Positions 18,276-26,006 of a stretch of 64,000 bases of DNA are shown piece after piece. Position 1 is the first letter of the stretch, and each line of letters begins with the position of its first letter. Below the pieces are notes generated by a model, which searched no databases, was not told the origin of the DNA, and saw nothing but the letters and a program-made list of their open reading frames with translations. This DNA is from CAVSUB01 sp963816725. Its GTDB lineage: Bacteria; Acidobacteriota; Vicinamibacteria; Vicinamibacterales; 2-12-FULL-66-21. The stretch is taken from the NCBI GenBank assembly GCA_963816725.1, contig CAWFMC010000005.1, positions 248,001-312,000 of the forward strand, in the 5' to 3' direction. Both the position numbers and the translations under genes were made by a program.

Positions 18276-19772
18276 TCAGCCCCTGTATTGAAGAGCTTCC
18301 GCGACGTGCCGGGCCAGGGTCTCCTCAGTTCCCTCGAGATCCGCGATCGTCCGCGCCACCCGCAGCACGCGGTCGTAGGCCCGCGCACTGAGGGCCCACG
18401 TGGTCAGCGCGCGCGCAACGAGCGGACGGGCGTCGGGCGCGAGCCGCACCCGGGAGCGGAGCGCCCGACCCTGGAGCACCGCGTTGAGGACACCGCGCCC
18501 GGCGAGTTGCCGTTCGCGCGCGGCCAGCACGCGCGACTTGATCATCTCGGACGATTCCCCGAGCCGGTCGGATTGCATCTCCGCGGCAGTGACTGCGCCA
18601 ACACCCACCGTCAGGTCGAGGCGGTCCCGCAACGGGCCGGAAAGGCGTGACACATACCGATCGACTTGCGGCGGCGTGCACCGGCAGGCCCGGACCGGAT
18701 CCCCGGCATAGCCGCACGGGCATGGGTTCATCGCGCCAATGAGCATGAAGCGGGCGGGGAACACCGCGGTCCGCGCCGCCCGCGCGATCCGCACCACGCC
18801 TTCCTCGATCGGCTGGCGCAGGACCTCGAGGGCGCGCCGGCTGAATTCGGCCATCTCGTCGAGGAACAGCACGCCGGTATGCGCCAGGCTGATCTCGCCC
18901 GGCCGCGGCACCTGCCCGCCGCCGACGAGCGCGATGTCCGAGATCGTGTGATGCGGTGCGCGGAACGGCCGGTGGGGAAGTAAGGCGGTGCCCTCGCCAA
19001 GCAGCCCGGCCACGGAGTGGATGGAGGTCGCCTCCAGCGCCTCCTCGAACGTCAGCGGCGGCAGGATGGACGCCACCCGCCGCGCCATCATCGTCTTGCC
19101 CGAGCCGGGCGGGCCGATCATGAGGACGTTGTGTCCGCCGGCCGCGGCAATTTCGAGCGCCCGGCGAGCCAGCGCCTGGCCGAGCACGTCGGCGAAATCC
19201 GGCGGGGGCTCACCGGTGTGCTCAGCGGGCGCCTGTCGGGCGACCGGCGACTCGAACGCCGCCGGGTCGTTCAGTGCCGTAACCGCCTCCTGCAGCGTCC
19301 GCACCGGATACAGCCGCAGGCCCGAGACGACCGATGCTTCCGCCGCGTTGCGCACCGGGAGCAGCATGCCCTCACAGCGATCGCGGCGCGCCGCGGCGGC
19401 GACCGGCAACACTCCTCGAACCGCTTGGATCGCGCCGTCCAGCGAGAGCTCGCCAAGGAGCACCGTATCCGCGATCTCGCGACGGGTCACCAGGCCGGTC
19501 GCCGCCAGGATCCCGAGGGCAATCGGCAGGTCGAACGCCGATCCGGCCTTGCGCACGTCGGCCGGCGCCAGGTTGACGGTGACGCGGTGCGGCGGGAACT
19601 CGAAGCCGGAGTTGCGGATCGCGCTCCGCACGCGGTCCCGGCTCTCGCGCACGCTGGCGTCCGGCAGCCCCACCATCCCGAACGTCGGCAACCCGAACGA
19701 CACGTCGACTTCGACCTGGACGACAGAGGCTTCGACGCCGAAGACGGCCGCCGTCCGCACGCACGCGAGCAT
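18276..19772 (-). CDS. comM: YifB/ComM-family Mg-chelatase-like AAA+ ATPase
   Basis: ComM is a hexameric helicase-like ATPase that promotes branch migration during natural transformation; the family is widespread in non-competent bacteria too. The 498-residue protein has the N-terminal LonC-like domain (VEVDVSFGLPTFGMVGLPD), Walker A GPPGSGKT, Walker B GVLFLDEMAEF, the Cys-containing MNPCPCGY loop and the C-terminal Mg-chelatase domain. GGAGG lies upstream of ATG 19772, itself just after a perfect 11-bp hairpin. Confidence 0.92.
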   Translation of the reverse strand: MLACVRTAAVFGVEASVVQVEVDVSFGLPTFGMVGLPDASVRESRDRVRSAIRNSGFEFPPHRVTVNLAPADVRKAGSAFDLPIALGILAATGLVTRREIADTVLLGELSLDGAIQAVRGVLPVAAAARRDRCEGMLLPVRNAAEASVVSGLRLYPVRTLQEAVTALNDPAAFESPVARQAPAEHTGEPPPDFADVLGQALARRALEIAAAGGHNVLMIGPPGSGKTMMARRVASILPPLTFEEALEATSIHSVAGLLGEGTALLPHRPFRAPHHTISDIALVGGGQVPRPGEISLAHTGVLFLDEMAEFSRRALEVLRQPIEEGVVRIARAARTAVFPARFMLIGAMNPCPCGYAGDPVRACRCTPPQVDRYVSRLSGPLRDRLDLTVGVGAVTAAEMQSDRLGESSEMIKSRVLAARERQLAGRGVLNAVLQGRALRSRVRLAPDARPLVARALTTWALSARAYDRVLRVARTIADLEGTEETLARHVAEALQYRG

Positions 19773-19799
19773 GCGCGGCCCGTTGCAAACGCCTCCGCA

Positions 19800-19824
19800 C
19801 CGCGAATGTCTAGGACATTCGCGG
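19800..19824 (-). other. Perfect 11-bp hairpin between mltD and comM
   Basis: CCGCGAATGTC (19800-19810) and GACATTCGCGG (19814-19824) pair perfectly around the loop TAG. On the minus strand it lies 62 bases after the mltD stop and 28 bases before the comM start, just ahead of the GGAGG. No T-tract follows, so it could be an mltD terminator or a control element in the comM leader. Confidence 0.5.
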
Positions 19825-19885
19825 ATCCGGGCGTCAGAGTGGCGGAAGCTGCGCGGTCGCGCGCCGCGGCAGTGCGCGGGAACTG

Positions 19886-21607
19886 CTACCGGCTGCGCTG
19901 CGCGACGATCTTGAGCTGGTCGCCCGGGGCGATGTGGTTACCGGCGAGACGGTTCACGCTGCGGATCTTATCGACCGAGGTGTCGAACAAGCGGGCGATC
20001 GACGAGAGGGTGTCGCCGCGCTTCACTTTGTACGTCACAGTCGCTGTGGCCGGCGCCGCCGGCCGACGTGAGGGGGAAACAGTGGCGGCACCGCTGATCG
20101 ACCGCGACGCGACGGTGTCCGGCGCAGCCGGACGCGCGGTCGAGGCGACGAGGCCGTTGGGCGCACGCGGGATCACGAGATCCTGCCCGGCCCGAAGCCG
20201 GGTGGCGACCGAGAGCTGGTTCGCTTCGGCCAGATCGGCGCGGCTGACGCTCAATTTGCGGGCGATGGTCGCGATCGATTCGCCGCGGCGGACGGTGTAG
20301 TACTTGAGGGTTGCCAGTTCGTCTGGCGAGGCGGATGCGAGCCGCGTTGCGAAGGTCGCAGCGGTGCCCGCCGGCACTTTGATCTCGTAGTTTTTCGCCG
20401 CCAGCGGCGTCGTCCAGCGCCGGAGCTCAGGGTTGAGCGCCTGGACGTCATCGATGCTCTGGCCGGTCCACTCGGCGACGCGACGCAGGTCGATGGCGCG
20501 CGGCACGGCGACCTTCTCATAGGTGATCGGCTCGCCCGGCAGCACGTTGAAGCCGTACTGCGCCGGGTTCTTCGCGACCACGATCGCCGCGAGGATGAGG
20601 GGCACGTACTCGCGCGTTTCCTTCGGCAGGAAGCGGGCCGAATCGGACAGGGCCCAGAAGTCGTCGGTGTCGGCGGTCTTCATCGCCCGCTGCAACCGGC
20701 CCAGGCCGCCGTTGTAGGCCGCCAGGACCAGGTGCCAGTCGTTGAAGATCTTATAGAGCGTCTTGAGGTACTTCGCGGCGGCGAGCGTGGCTTTCTCCGG
20801 GTCGGAGCGCTCGTCGACATACCAGTCATGCTTCAGCCCCATGTCCCCGGCGGTCGCCTTCATGAACTGCCACGGGCCCTTGGCGTTCGCCTTGGAGAGC
20901 GCGTTCGTCTTGAACCCGCTCTCGATGATCGGGATGTAGGCCAGGTCGAGCGGCAGGCCCTCGGCCTTGAACACGCTCTGGATCATGGGCAGGTACTTCG
21001 AGCCGCGCGTCAGGCTCTCCTCGATGTAGTCGCGCAGTCGGCCCTGAAACAGCTCGACGTAGCTGTAAATGCGCGAGTTCTCCGGGATCGGGACGTCGTG
21101 CTCGGTGGATTCGAGGTCCGCTCGCACCACCGCGGCCGTTTCGGCGCCGGCCGGCGGCTTGGGAAACGTCGCGATCTTGAGGAGCTCGTCGATCGACGCC
21201 GGTTCGTCCTTCTTCTCGGCGAAGCCGTCGCCCTGAGCCAGCGACGTCATCTCGTGGGCGTTGATGCGGTCGACCAGCCGGTCGAAGTGCGCCCGGAGCC
21301 GGGGCTCCGTGCGGGCGCCGTACGGCGACTCGAGCAGGACGTCGAGGGCGCGGTCGAACTCGCTGCGGGCGCGATCGAGATGGCCGACCTTCAGCTCACG
21401 CTCCCCGGCGTCGTAGTGCTGCTGGGACGTGGTGATCAGCGCGCTGATCGGGTCGACGGGCGGGGGCGGTGGGATGACCGGCGGAGCCGGCGGCGGAATC
21501 GAGGGCGTGGCCTTCGGGGTCTGCGCCTTCGGGGTGTGAGACCCGCAGGCCGCCGTAAATACCAGGCCAATGGCCGCCATCGCCGGCAGCCATGCACGCA
21601 TCGTCAT
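19886..21607 (-). CDS. MltD-like lytic transglycosylase lipoprotein with two LysM domains
   Basis: This enzyme is predicted to cleave the glycan strands of peptidoglycan non-hydrolytically, leaving 1,6-anhydroMurNAc ends. A lipoprotein signal ends in VFTAACG (Cys21), followed by a Pro-rich linker. The SLT domain spans about 205-330 with catalytic Glu229 in IPIIESGF and the typical AKGPWQFM and AAYNGGLGRL. Two LysM modules lie at about 437-482 (YYTVRRGESIATIARKL) and 523-568 (YKVKRGDTLSSIARLF), which bind glycan. The 573 residues are long for MltD. A possible structured leader lies 160-240 bases upstream. Confidence 0.9.
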   Translation of the reverse strand: MTMRAWLPAMAAIGLVFTAACGSHTPKAQTPKATPSIPPPAPPVIPPPPPVDPISALITTSQQHYDAGERELKVGHLDRARSEFDRALDVLLESPYGARTEPRLRAHFDRLVDRINAHEMTSLAQGDGFAEKKDEPASIDELLKIATFPKPPAGAETAAVVRADLESTEHDVPIPENSRIYSYVELFQGRLRDYIEESLTRGSKYLPMIQSVFKAEGLPLDLAYIPIIESGFKTNALSKANAKGPWQFMKATAGDMGLKHDWYVDERSDPEKATLAAAKYLKTLYKIFNDWHLVLAAYNGGLGRLQRAMKTADTDDFWALSDSARFLPKETREYVPLILAAIVVAKNPAQYGFNVLPGEPITYEKVAVPRAIDLRRVAEWTGQSIDDVQALNPELRRWTTPLAAKNYEIKVPAGTAATFATRLASASPDELATLKYYTVRRGESIATIARKLSVSRADLAEANQLSVATRLRAGQDLVIPRAPNGLVASTARPAAPDTVASRSISGAATVSPSRRPAAPATATVTYKVKRGDTLSSIARLFDTSVDKIRSVNRLAGNHIAPGDQLKIVAQRSR

Positions 21608-21763
21608 CTGGGCGCTCCCGCGGGGGTCTCGTGCGCACCAATTGATCGGCGCGCCGGAACCCTGTGAAGTCGCCCCCCTTCCACGAAGCCGGCCACAGCG
21701 GGTGTGGCAAGCGCTGGCGCGTATCGAACGCCAGAGAGGCCGGGGGACTTCCGTTTACGTCCA

Positions 21764-21846
21764 GTGCGCAACCGTGCTGTCGCGCACCAAGTCAAGCCAT
21801 CCGCCGAGACGGAAGCCCTGAGCAACTGGGGTAGCCAGAATAGCAC
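21764..21846 (-). other. Candidate structured leader upstream of mltD with two exclusive pairings
   Basis: GTGCT (21774-21778) can close a long-range stem with AGCAC (21842-21846), enclosing hairpins CTGG/CCAG (21826-21829 with 21835-21838) and CCG/CGG (21801-21803 with 21810-21812). Alternatively GTGCGC (21764-21769) pairs with GCGCAC (21782-21787) and buries GTGCT in its loop. The two folds cannot coexist. I could not match the region to a known riboswitch class. Confidence 0.3.
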
Positions 21847-21899
21847 CCACGCCTGAGGCAGTCAACTAACTCCAATCCAATCAGCAGGAAGCAGCATTG

Positions 21900-23687
21900 T
21901 CAGCGCGGCCATCCAGCCTGGATCAGGATCTTGTGCGCCTCACCGAGATCGCGAGCCGCCGGCGTGACGATCGTCTTCTCGCCAATGAGAATCGTGCGCC
22001 CCTGCCGCATGGCCTGTCTCACGTCGTCTTCGCACACAAAGTCGGTCGGCTTCTCGACCGGCGGCGCCGGCTTCGGCTCCGGCGACCCAGCCGGGGTCGC
22101 CGGCGCTGGACCGGCAGCCGTCGCAGCTGGAGGCGCGGGCGTGGGCGGGCGCGGCGCCGGATCGTTCGGGCGCGGGGGCGTGTAGCCGCGCGACGCCAGG
22201 AACTCGTCAATCCGCAAGGCCAGCGACGCTGCACCCACACCCCGGACCGTCTTGGGCGGAGCCGGGGCCTTCGGCAGCGCACCCGGCTCGGCGCCTGTCC
22301 GACGAGGGAGCAACGTCGAGGCCGGCGTGGTCTCGTAGGCGACGCGCTTGATGTTCAGCAGATGCCTGGGCGAGATGTTGTCGGACGTGATGTTGCCGCC
22401 GTAGCCGCCGCAGCCAAGCGTCATGGAGGGATCGAGTCCGGTGGTCAGCCCGATCGACCCGAGCGTCGTCGGTGAGTTGACGACGATCCGGAACGCCGGT
22501 TTCTTCAAGCCGAATTCGAGGATCACGTCGTCGTTCCGCGAGTGAATCGACATCGTGTGGCCCATGCCGCCGTAACGGAGGATCTGCTTGCAGCGCTCGC
22601 AGCCTTCCTTCCAGTCAGTCACGACGTAAAAGGAGAGAACCGGGCACAGCTTTTCGATCGAGAGCGGATGATCGCGCCCGACGCCGGCCAACTCGGCAAT
22701 CAGCACCCTCGTGCCGGGCGCCACCGCTATGCCGGCCTGCTGGGCGATGTAGGTTGCCGGACGTCCCACCAGCGCCGGGTTCGGGAGTCGCTGCGGCGTG
22801 ACGAGCAGCCGGGCCAGGGTGTCGCGCTCGGACGCCGAGAGGAAGTGCGCGCCTTCGCCGACGAACAGCCGCTTGGCTTCTTCGGCCAGCGGCGCATCCA
22901 CGACAACCGAATTCTCGGACGAGCACAGCAGCCCGTTGTCGAAGGTCTTGCCGGTCACGATGTCTCTGACAGCTTTGGGGAGATCGGCAGAGCGCTCGAT
23001 GTAGGCGGGGGCGTTCCCCGGCCCGACGCCATACGCCGGCTTGCCGGCACTGTAGGCCGCGCGGACCAGGCCCATGCCTCCGGTGGCCAGGATGACCGCC
23101 GTCTCGCGGGCCTTCATCAGCTCCTGCGTCCCCTCGAGCGAAACCGTCTGCATCCAGTTGATCGCCCCGTCAGGACAGCCCGCGGACCGGGCGGCGCCGT
23201 TCATCAGCTCCGCGACCCGGGTGATGCACCGGGCGGCCGAGGGATGCGGGCTGATCACAATCGGGCAGCGCGCCTTGATGGCAATCAGGATCTTGTAGAT
23301 GGCGGTGGAGGTCGGGTTGGTCGAAGGCACGATCGCCGCGACCACGCCGAAGGGCTCCGCGATCTCGATGATCTTGCGATCCTCGATCCGGTTCACCACC
23401 CCGACCGTCTTCATCGGCCGGATGAACCGGTAGATCTTCTCGGAGGCGAAGAGGTTCTTCTGAATCTTGTCGGCGACGACCCCGAACCCGGTTTCCTCGT
23501 AGGCGAGCCGGGCGAGCGCTTCGGCCTGCGGCGTGGTCGCCGCGGCCATGGCGTCCACAATGGCGTCGATTTGCGACTGCGACAGCTCGGCCAGGGCGGG
23601 CGCGGCCTCCCGGGCACGCCGCGCCAGGGTCCGCGCTTCGTACATCGAAGCGAGGTCGCGATCGGAGACTGCCGAGGGCTGCGCCAT
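21900..23687 (-). CDS. Acylating aldehyde dehydrogenase of a bacterial microcompartment, with long C-terminal extension
   Basis: The N-terminal 455 residues are a CoA-acylating aldehyde dehydrogenase of the EutE/PduP/AdhE type, which oxidises an aldehyde to its acyl-CoA with NAD+. Catalytic Cys255 lies in NGLLCSSENSVVV, and the substrate-site block PSTNPTSTAIYK is intact. Beyond the enzyme fold there is an amphipathic segment at 486-500 (GAASLALRIDEFLASRG), much like an encapsulation peptide. A Pro/Ala-rich linker (503-546) follows, then a small domain (548-592, CEDDVRQAMRQGRTI and IVTPAARDLGEA). That last domain resembles the start of EutT-type proteins. The gene follows a shell-protein gene by 19 bases, so the enzyme is very probably housed in a microcompartment. 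Typical family members are about 460-490 residues. Confidence 0.88.
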   Translation of the reverse strand: MAQPSAVSDRDLASMYEARTLARRAREAAPALAELSQSQIDAIVDAMAAATTPQAEALARLAYEETGFGVVADKIQKNLFASEKIYRFIRPMKTVGVVNRIEDRKIIEIAEPFGVVAAIVPSTNPTSTAIYKILIAIKARCPIVISPHPSAARCITRVAELMNGAARSAGCPDGAINWMQTVSLEGTQELMKARETAVILATGGMGLVRAAYSAGKPAYGVGPGNAPAYIERSADLPKAVRDIVTGKTFDNGLLCSSENSVVVDAPLAEEAKRLFVGEGAHFLSASERDTLARLLVTPQRLPNPALVGRPATYIAQQAGIAVAPGTRVLIAELAGVGRDHPLSIEKLCPVLSFYVVTDWKEGCERCKQILRYGGMGHTMSIHSRNDDVILEFGLKKPAFRIVVNSPTTLGSIGLTTGLDPSMTLGCGGYGGNITSDNISPRHLLNIKRVAYETTPASTLLPRRTGAEPGALPKAPAPPKTVRGVGAASLALRIDEFLASRGYTPPRPNDPAPRPPTPAPPAATAAGPAPATPAGSPEPKPAPPVEKPTDFVCEDDVRQAMRQGRTILIGEKTIVTPAARDLGEAHKILIQAGWPR

Positions 23688-23706
23688 GCGTCAGCGGCGA
23701 ACGGGT

Positions 23707-24000
23707 TCAGGACGCCTTGGCGTCTTTGACCTTGGGGAGGATCTTCTCGACTTCCGCGTGAGGCCGGGGGATGACGTGCACCGACACCAGCTCGCCGACC
23801 CGCCGCGCCGCGGCGGCGCCCGAATCGGTCGCGGCCTTGACCGCTCCGACATCGCCGCGCACCATCACCGTGACGTAGCCGGCGCCGATGTATTCCTTGC
23901 CGACGAGGACGACATTGGCCGCCTTGACCATGGCGTCAGCGGCCTCGACGGCGCCGATGAGCCCCTTCGTTTCGACCATCCCGAGCGCTTCGAGCGACAT
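23707..24000 (-). CDS. Bacterial microcompartment shell protein, single-domain BMC-H
   Basis: BMC-H proteins form hexamers that tile the facets of bacterial microcompartments. The 97-residue protein covers one whole Pfam BMC domain: EALGMVETKGLIGAVEAADAM at the start, GAGYVTVMVRGDVGAVKAATD in the middle and VSVHVIPRPHAEVE at the end, as in PduA, EutM and CcmK. It is the first gene of a two-gene unit with the aldehyde dehydrogenase. No pentamer (BMC-P), trimer (BMC-T), aldolase, cofactor-recycling or phosphotransacylase gene is nearby, so the rest of the compartment must be elsewhere if it exists. Confidence 0.95.
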   Translation of the reverse strand: MSLEALGMVETKGLIGAVEAADAMVKAANVVLVGKEYIGAGYVTVMVRGDVGAVKAATDSGAAAARRVGELVSVHVIPRPHAEVEKILPKVKDAKAS

Positions 24001-24174
24001 TCTCTGGGACCCTCACACCGAGCCCGCACACCGGCTCCGGCCGACCGGAATCCGACATCGCGACCCGCAAGCTGACCATCGGCGCTGAAACCAGCGAAGG
24101 CTAACATATTGCAGTACTTGCGACAACTGCAGTACCATCCCCGGCCGGACGGTCGAGGCGTCCTCCCACACATC

Positions 24175-25041
24175 ATGCGCACACGTTTTTCTGTAGTCGT
24201 GACCGTGCTCGCCGCCACTCTGCTCATGGCCGGCTGCGGCAGCAAAGAAGAAAAGGAGCCGGCGGTCGCGACGGCGGGCTTGACGATGAGCCACGAGCGG
24301 GTACCGATCGGCAGTCCCTTGAAGCTGACGTATTCGTTCGACGTTGCGCCGAACGCCAGGATCGACGGGGACTACTGGGTGTTCGCGCACGTCCTCGAAC
24401 CGGATGGCGAACAGCTGTGGACCGATGATCACCTGCCGCCGACGCCGACCTCGAAGTGGACCCCGGGGCAGAAGGTCGAATACACCCGCACGGTGTTCGT
24501 CCCGAACTATCCCTACATCGGACCGGCGATCGTGAAGCTCGGGCTCTACGACCCGAAGACCGGCCGCCGCCTGACGCTCGCCGGTGACGCATCGGCCACG
24601 CGCAAGGAGTACCAGGTCGCCAAGTTCGAGCTGCAGCCGCAGTCGGAGAACATCTTCCTGATCTTCAAGGAAGGGTGGCACCCCGCCGAGGTCGCCGGCA
24701 ACGATCCGAACACCGAGTGGCAGTGGACGAAGAAGTCGGCGACGATCTCGTTCCGCAATCCGAAAAAGGATGGGACGGTATATCTCGAATACTCAGCGCG
24801 CGTCGACAAGTTCACGCCGCCGCAGCAGGTCACCTTGCGGATTGGCGATCAGCAGATCGGCACGTTTGCCGCGACATCACGGGACCGGACGCTGCTCACC
24901 TTTCCGGTCACCGCGGCGCAGTTCGGCACCGGCGACGTGGCCGAACTGATTCTCGACGTCGACAAGACCTTTACCCCCGGCGGCGCGGATACGCGAGAGC
25001 TCGGGATACAGGTTTTTCACGCCTTTGTAGACGCAAAGTAA
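24175..25041 (+). CDS. Lipoprotein of unknown function
   Basis: The 288-residue protein begins with a lipoprotein signal ending in TLLMAGCGSKEE, so it should be acylated at that Cys and exported. The rest looks like two beta-rich domains of about 125 residues each: one with DGDYWVFAHVLEPDGEQ and LGLYDPKTGRRL, one with FREPKKDG-type strands near WKKSATIS. I recognise no catalytic motif and cannot assign a function. ATG 24175 is chosen because the signal peptide starts there; the frame extends to 24109 without a signal. It is divergent from the BMC-H gene. Two direct copies of TGCAGTAC, 19 bases apart, lie in the shared upstream region and could be an operator. Confidence 0.7.
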   Translation: MRTRFSVVVTVLAATLLMAGCGSKEEKEPAVATAGLTMSHERVPIGSPLKLTYSFDVAPNARIDGDYWVFAHVLEPDGEQLWTDDHLPPTPTSKWTPGQKVEYTRTVFVPNYPYIGPAIVKLGLYDPKTGRRLTLAGDASATRKEYQVAKFELQPQSENIFLIFKEGWHPAEVAGNDPNTEWQWTKKSATISFRNPKKDGTVYLEYSARVDKFTPPQQVTLRIGDQQIGTFAATSRDRTLLTFPVTAAQFGTGDVAELILDVDKTFTPGGADTRELGIQVFHAFVDAK

Positions 25042-25150
25042 CGAGCGTCTTCAGCCGATACAGCTAAGAGCCAGCGGCGGGCGGCTCCAGAACCTCTACT
25101 GTAGTGTTTCTGGACAGCGCCCGATCCGGATGGTAGGATGACCGCTTCAC

Positions 25151-25822
25151 ATGAGACTCAGGTTGTGCCTCGTCACCTCGACGGTGATACTGGCCACGCT
25201 CGGACTGGCGACGTCCGCGCGGGCTGAAATCGTATTCCTGACCTCGAATCGCACGCTGTCGATCAAATCCCACCGCGTGTCGGGGGACTCGGTCATCCTC
25301 ACACTTCGGAACGGTGGGGAGGTCACGTGCGACAAGTCGCTGATCGCGAAGATCGTCAGCGACGAGGTCCCTTACCCGCCCGAACCCTCCGACGTGGTGG
25401 CGGACGCGCTGGAGCAGGCGGCTCCGAGCGGGGGCCTGCTCGAGACGACGCCCTACGGCGAGATCATCTCTGCGGTGTCCGAAGCCCAGGGTGTCGACCC
25501 GCTGCTGGTCCGGGCGTTGATCCAGGTCGAATCGAACTACCGCCCGAAAGCGAAGTCTCCGCGCGGCGCGATGGGGCTCATGCAGCTGATGCCCTCGACC
25601 GCGAAGGAGTACAAGGTCCGCAATCCGTTCGACCCGCGCGCCAACATCGAAGCCGGCATCAGGCACCTGAAGGCACTGCTGGACCGGCTGGGAAGCACCG
25701 AGATGGCCCTGGCGGCCTACAACGCGGGCGAAGGCGCGGTCGCCAAGTTCAACGGCATCCCCCCGTACCAGGAAACGCGCGACTACGTCACCCGGATCCT
25801 GGCGCTCGCCGGCCTCAAGTGA
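25151..25822 (+). CDS. Secreted SLT-domain lytic transglycosylase
   Basis: A Sec signal peptide (cleavage likely after TSARA) is followed by a short N-terminal beta region and a Slt70-type lysozyme-like domain. Catalytic Glu127 lies in LIQVESNYRPKAKSPRGAMG, then GLMQLMPSTA and the AAYNAGEGAV motif. The 223 residues match small MltE/Slt-like enzymes often found beside secretion or pilus operons, where they open the peptidoglycan for assembly. It lies about 180 bases upstream of gspF on the same strand. Confidence 0.88.
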   Translation: MRLRLCLVTSTVILATLGLATSARAEIVFLTSNRTLSIKSHRVSGDSVILTLRNGGEVTCDKSLIAKIVSDEVPYPPEPSDVVADALEQAAPSGGLLETTPYGEIISAVSEAQGVDPLLVRALIQVESNYRPKAKSPRGAMGLMQLMPSTAKEYKVRNPFDPRANIEAGIRHLKALLDRLGSTEMALAAYNAGEGAVAKFNGIPPYQETRDYVTRILALAGLK

Positions 25823-25920
25823 CACGGGCGCGCTCGCGGGCGCGCAATTTCTGCCAGCCATCCGGCGGTTTCTGCTGTCTAACAGGAGAAGCCGTCGGGC
25901 TCGCTCGTGCCCGGGCGTTA

Positions 25921-25926
25921 TATAAT
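25921..25926 (+). promoter_or_regulatory. -10 element for the gspF-gspD secretion operon
   Basis: A perfect TATAAT within TTATATAATCC lies about 80 bases before the gspF ATG. A matching -35 box is not obvious. Confidence 0.4.
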
Positions 25927-26006
25927 CCTTCCCGCGACCGGCCGATAATGTCCTTGCCGACAAGAGCTTGCGGGTTCGTGCGGATGGTGGCGGAGCGCTA
26001 GGCGCG

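Noticed and set aside
21772..21846. Resemblance to a cyclic-di-GMP (GEMM) riboswitch: GACGGAAGCC...GGTAGCC on the plus strand
   Set aside because: The conserved GACGCAAAGCC and GGCAAACC cores are absent, and on that strand no gene follows; only an unclassified fold is claimed.
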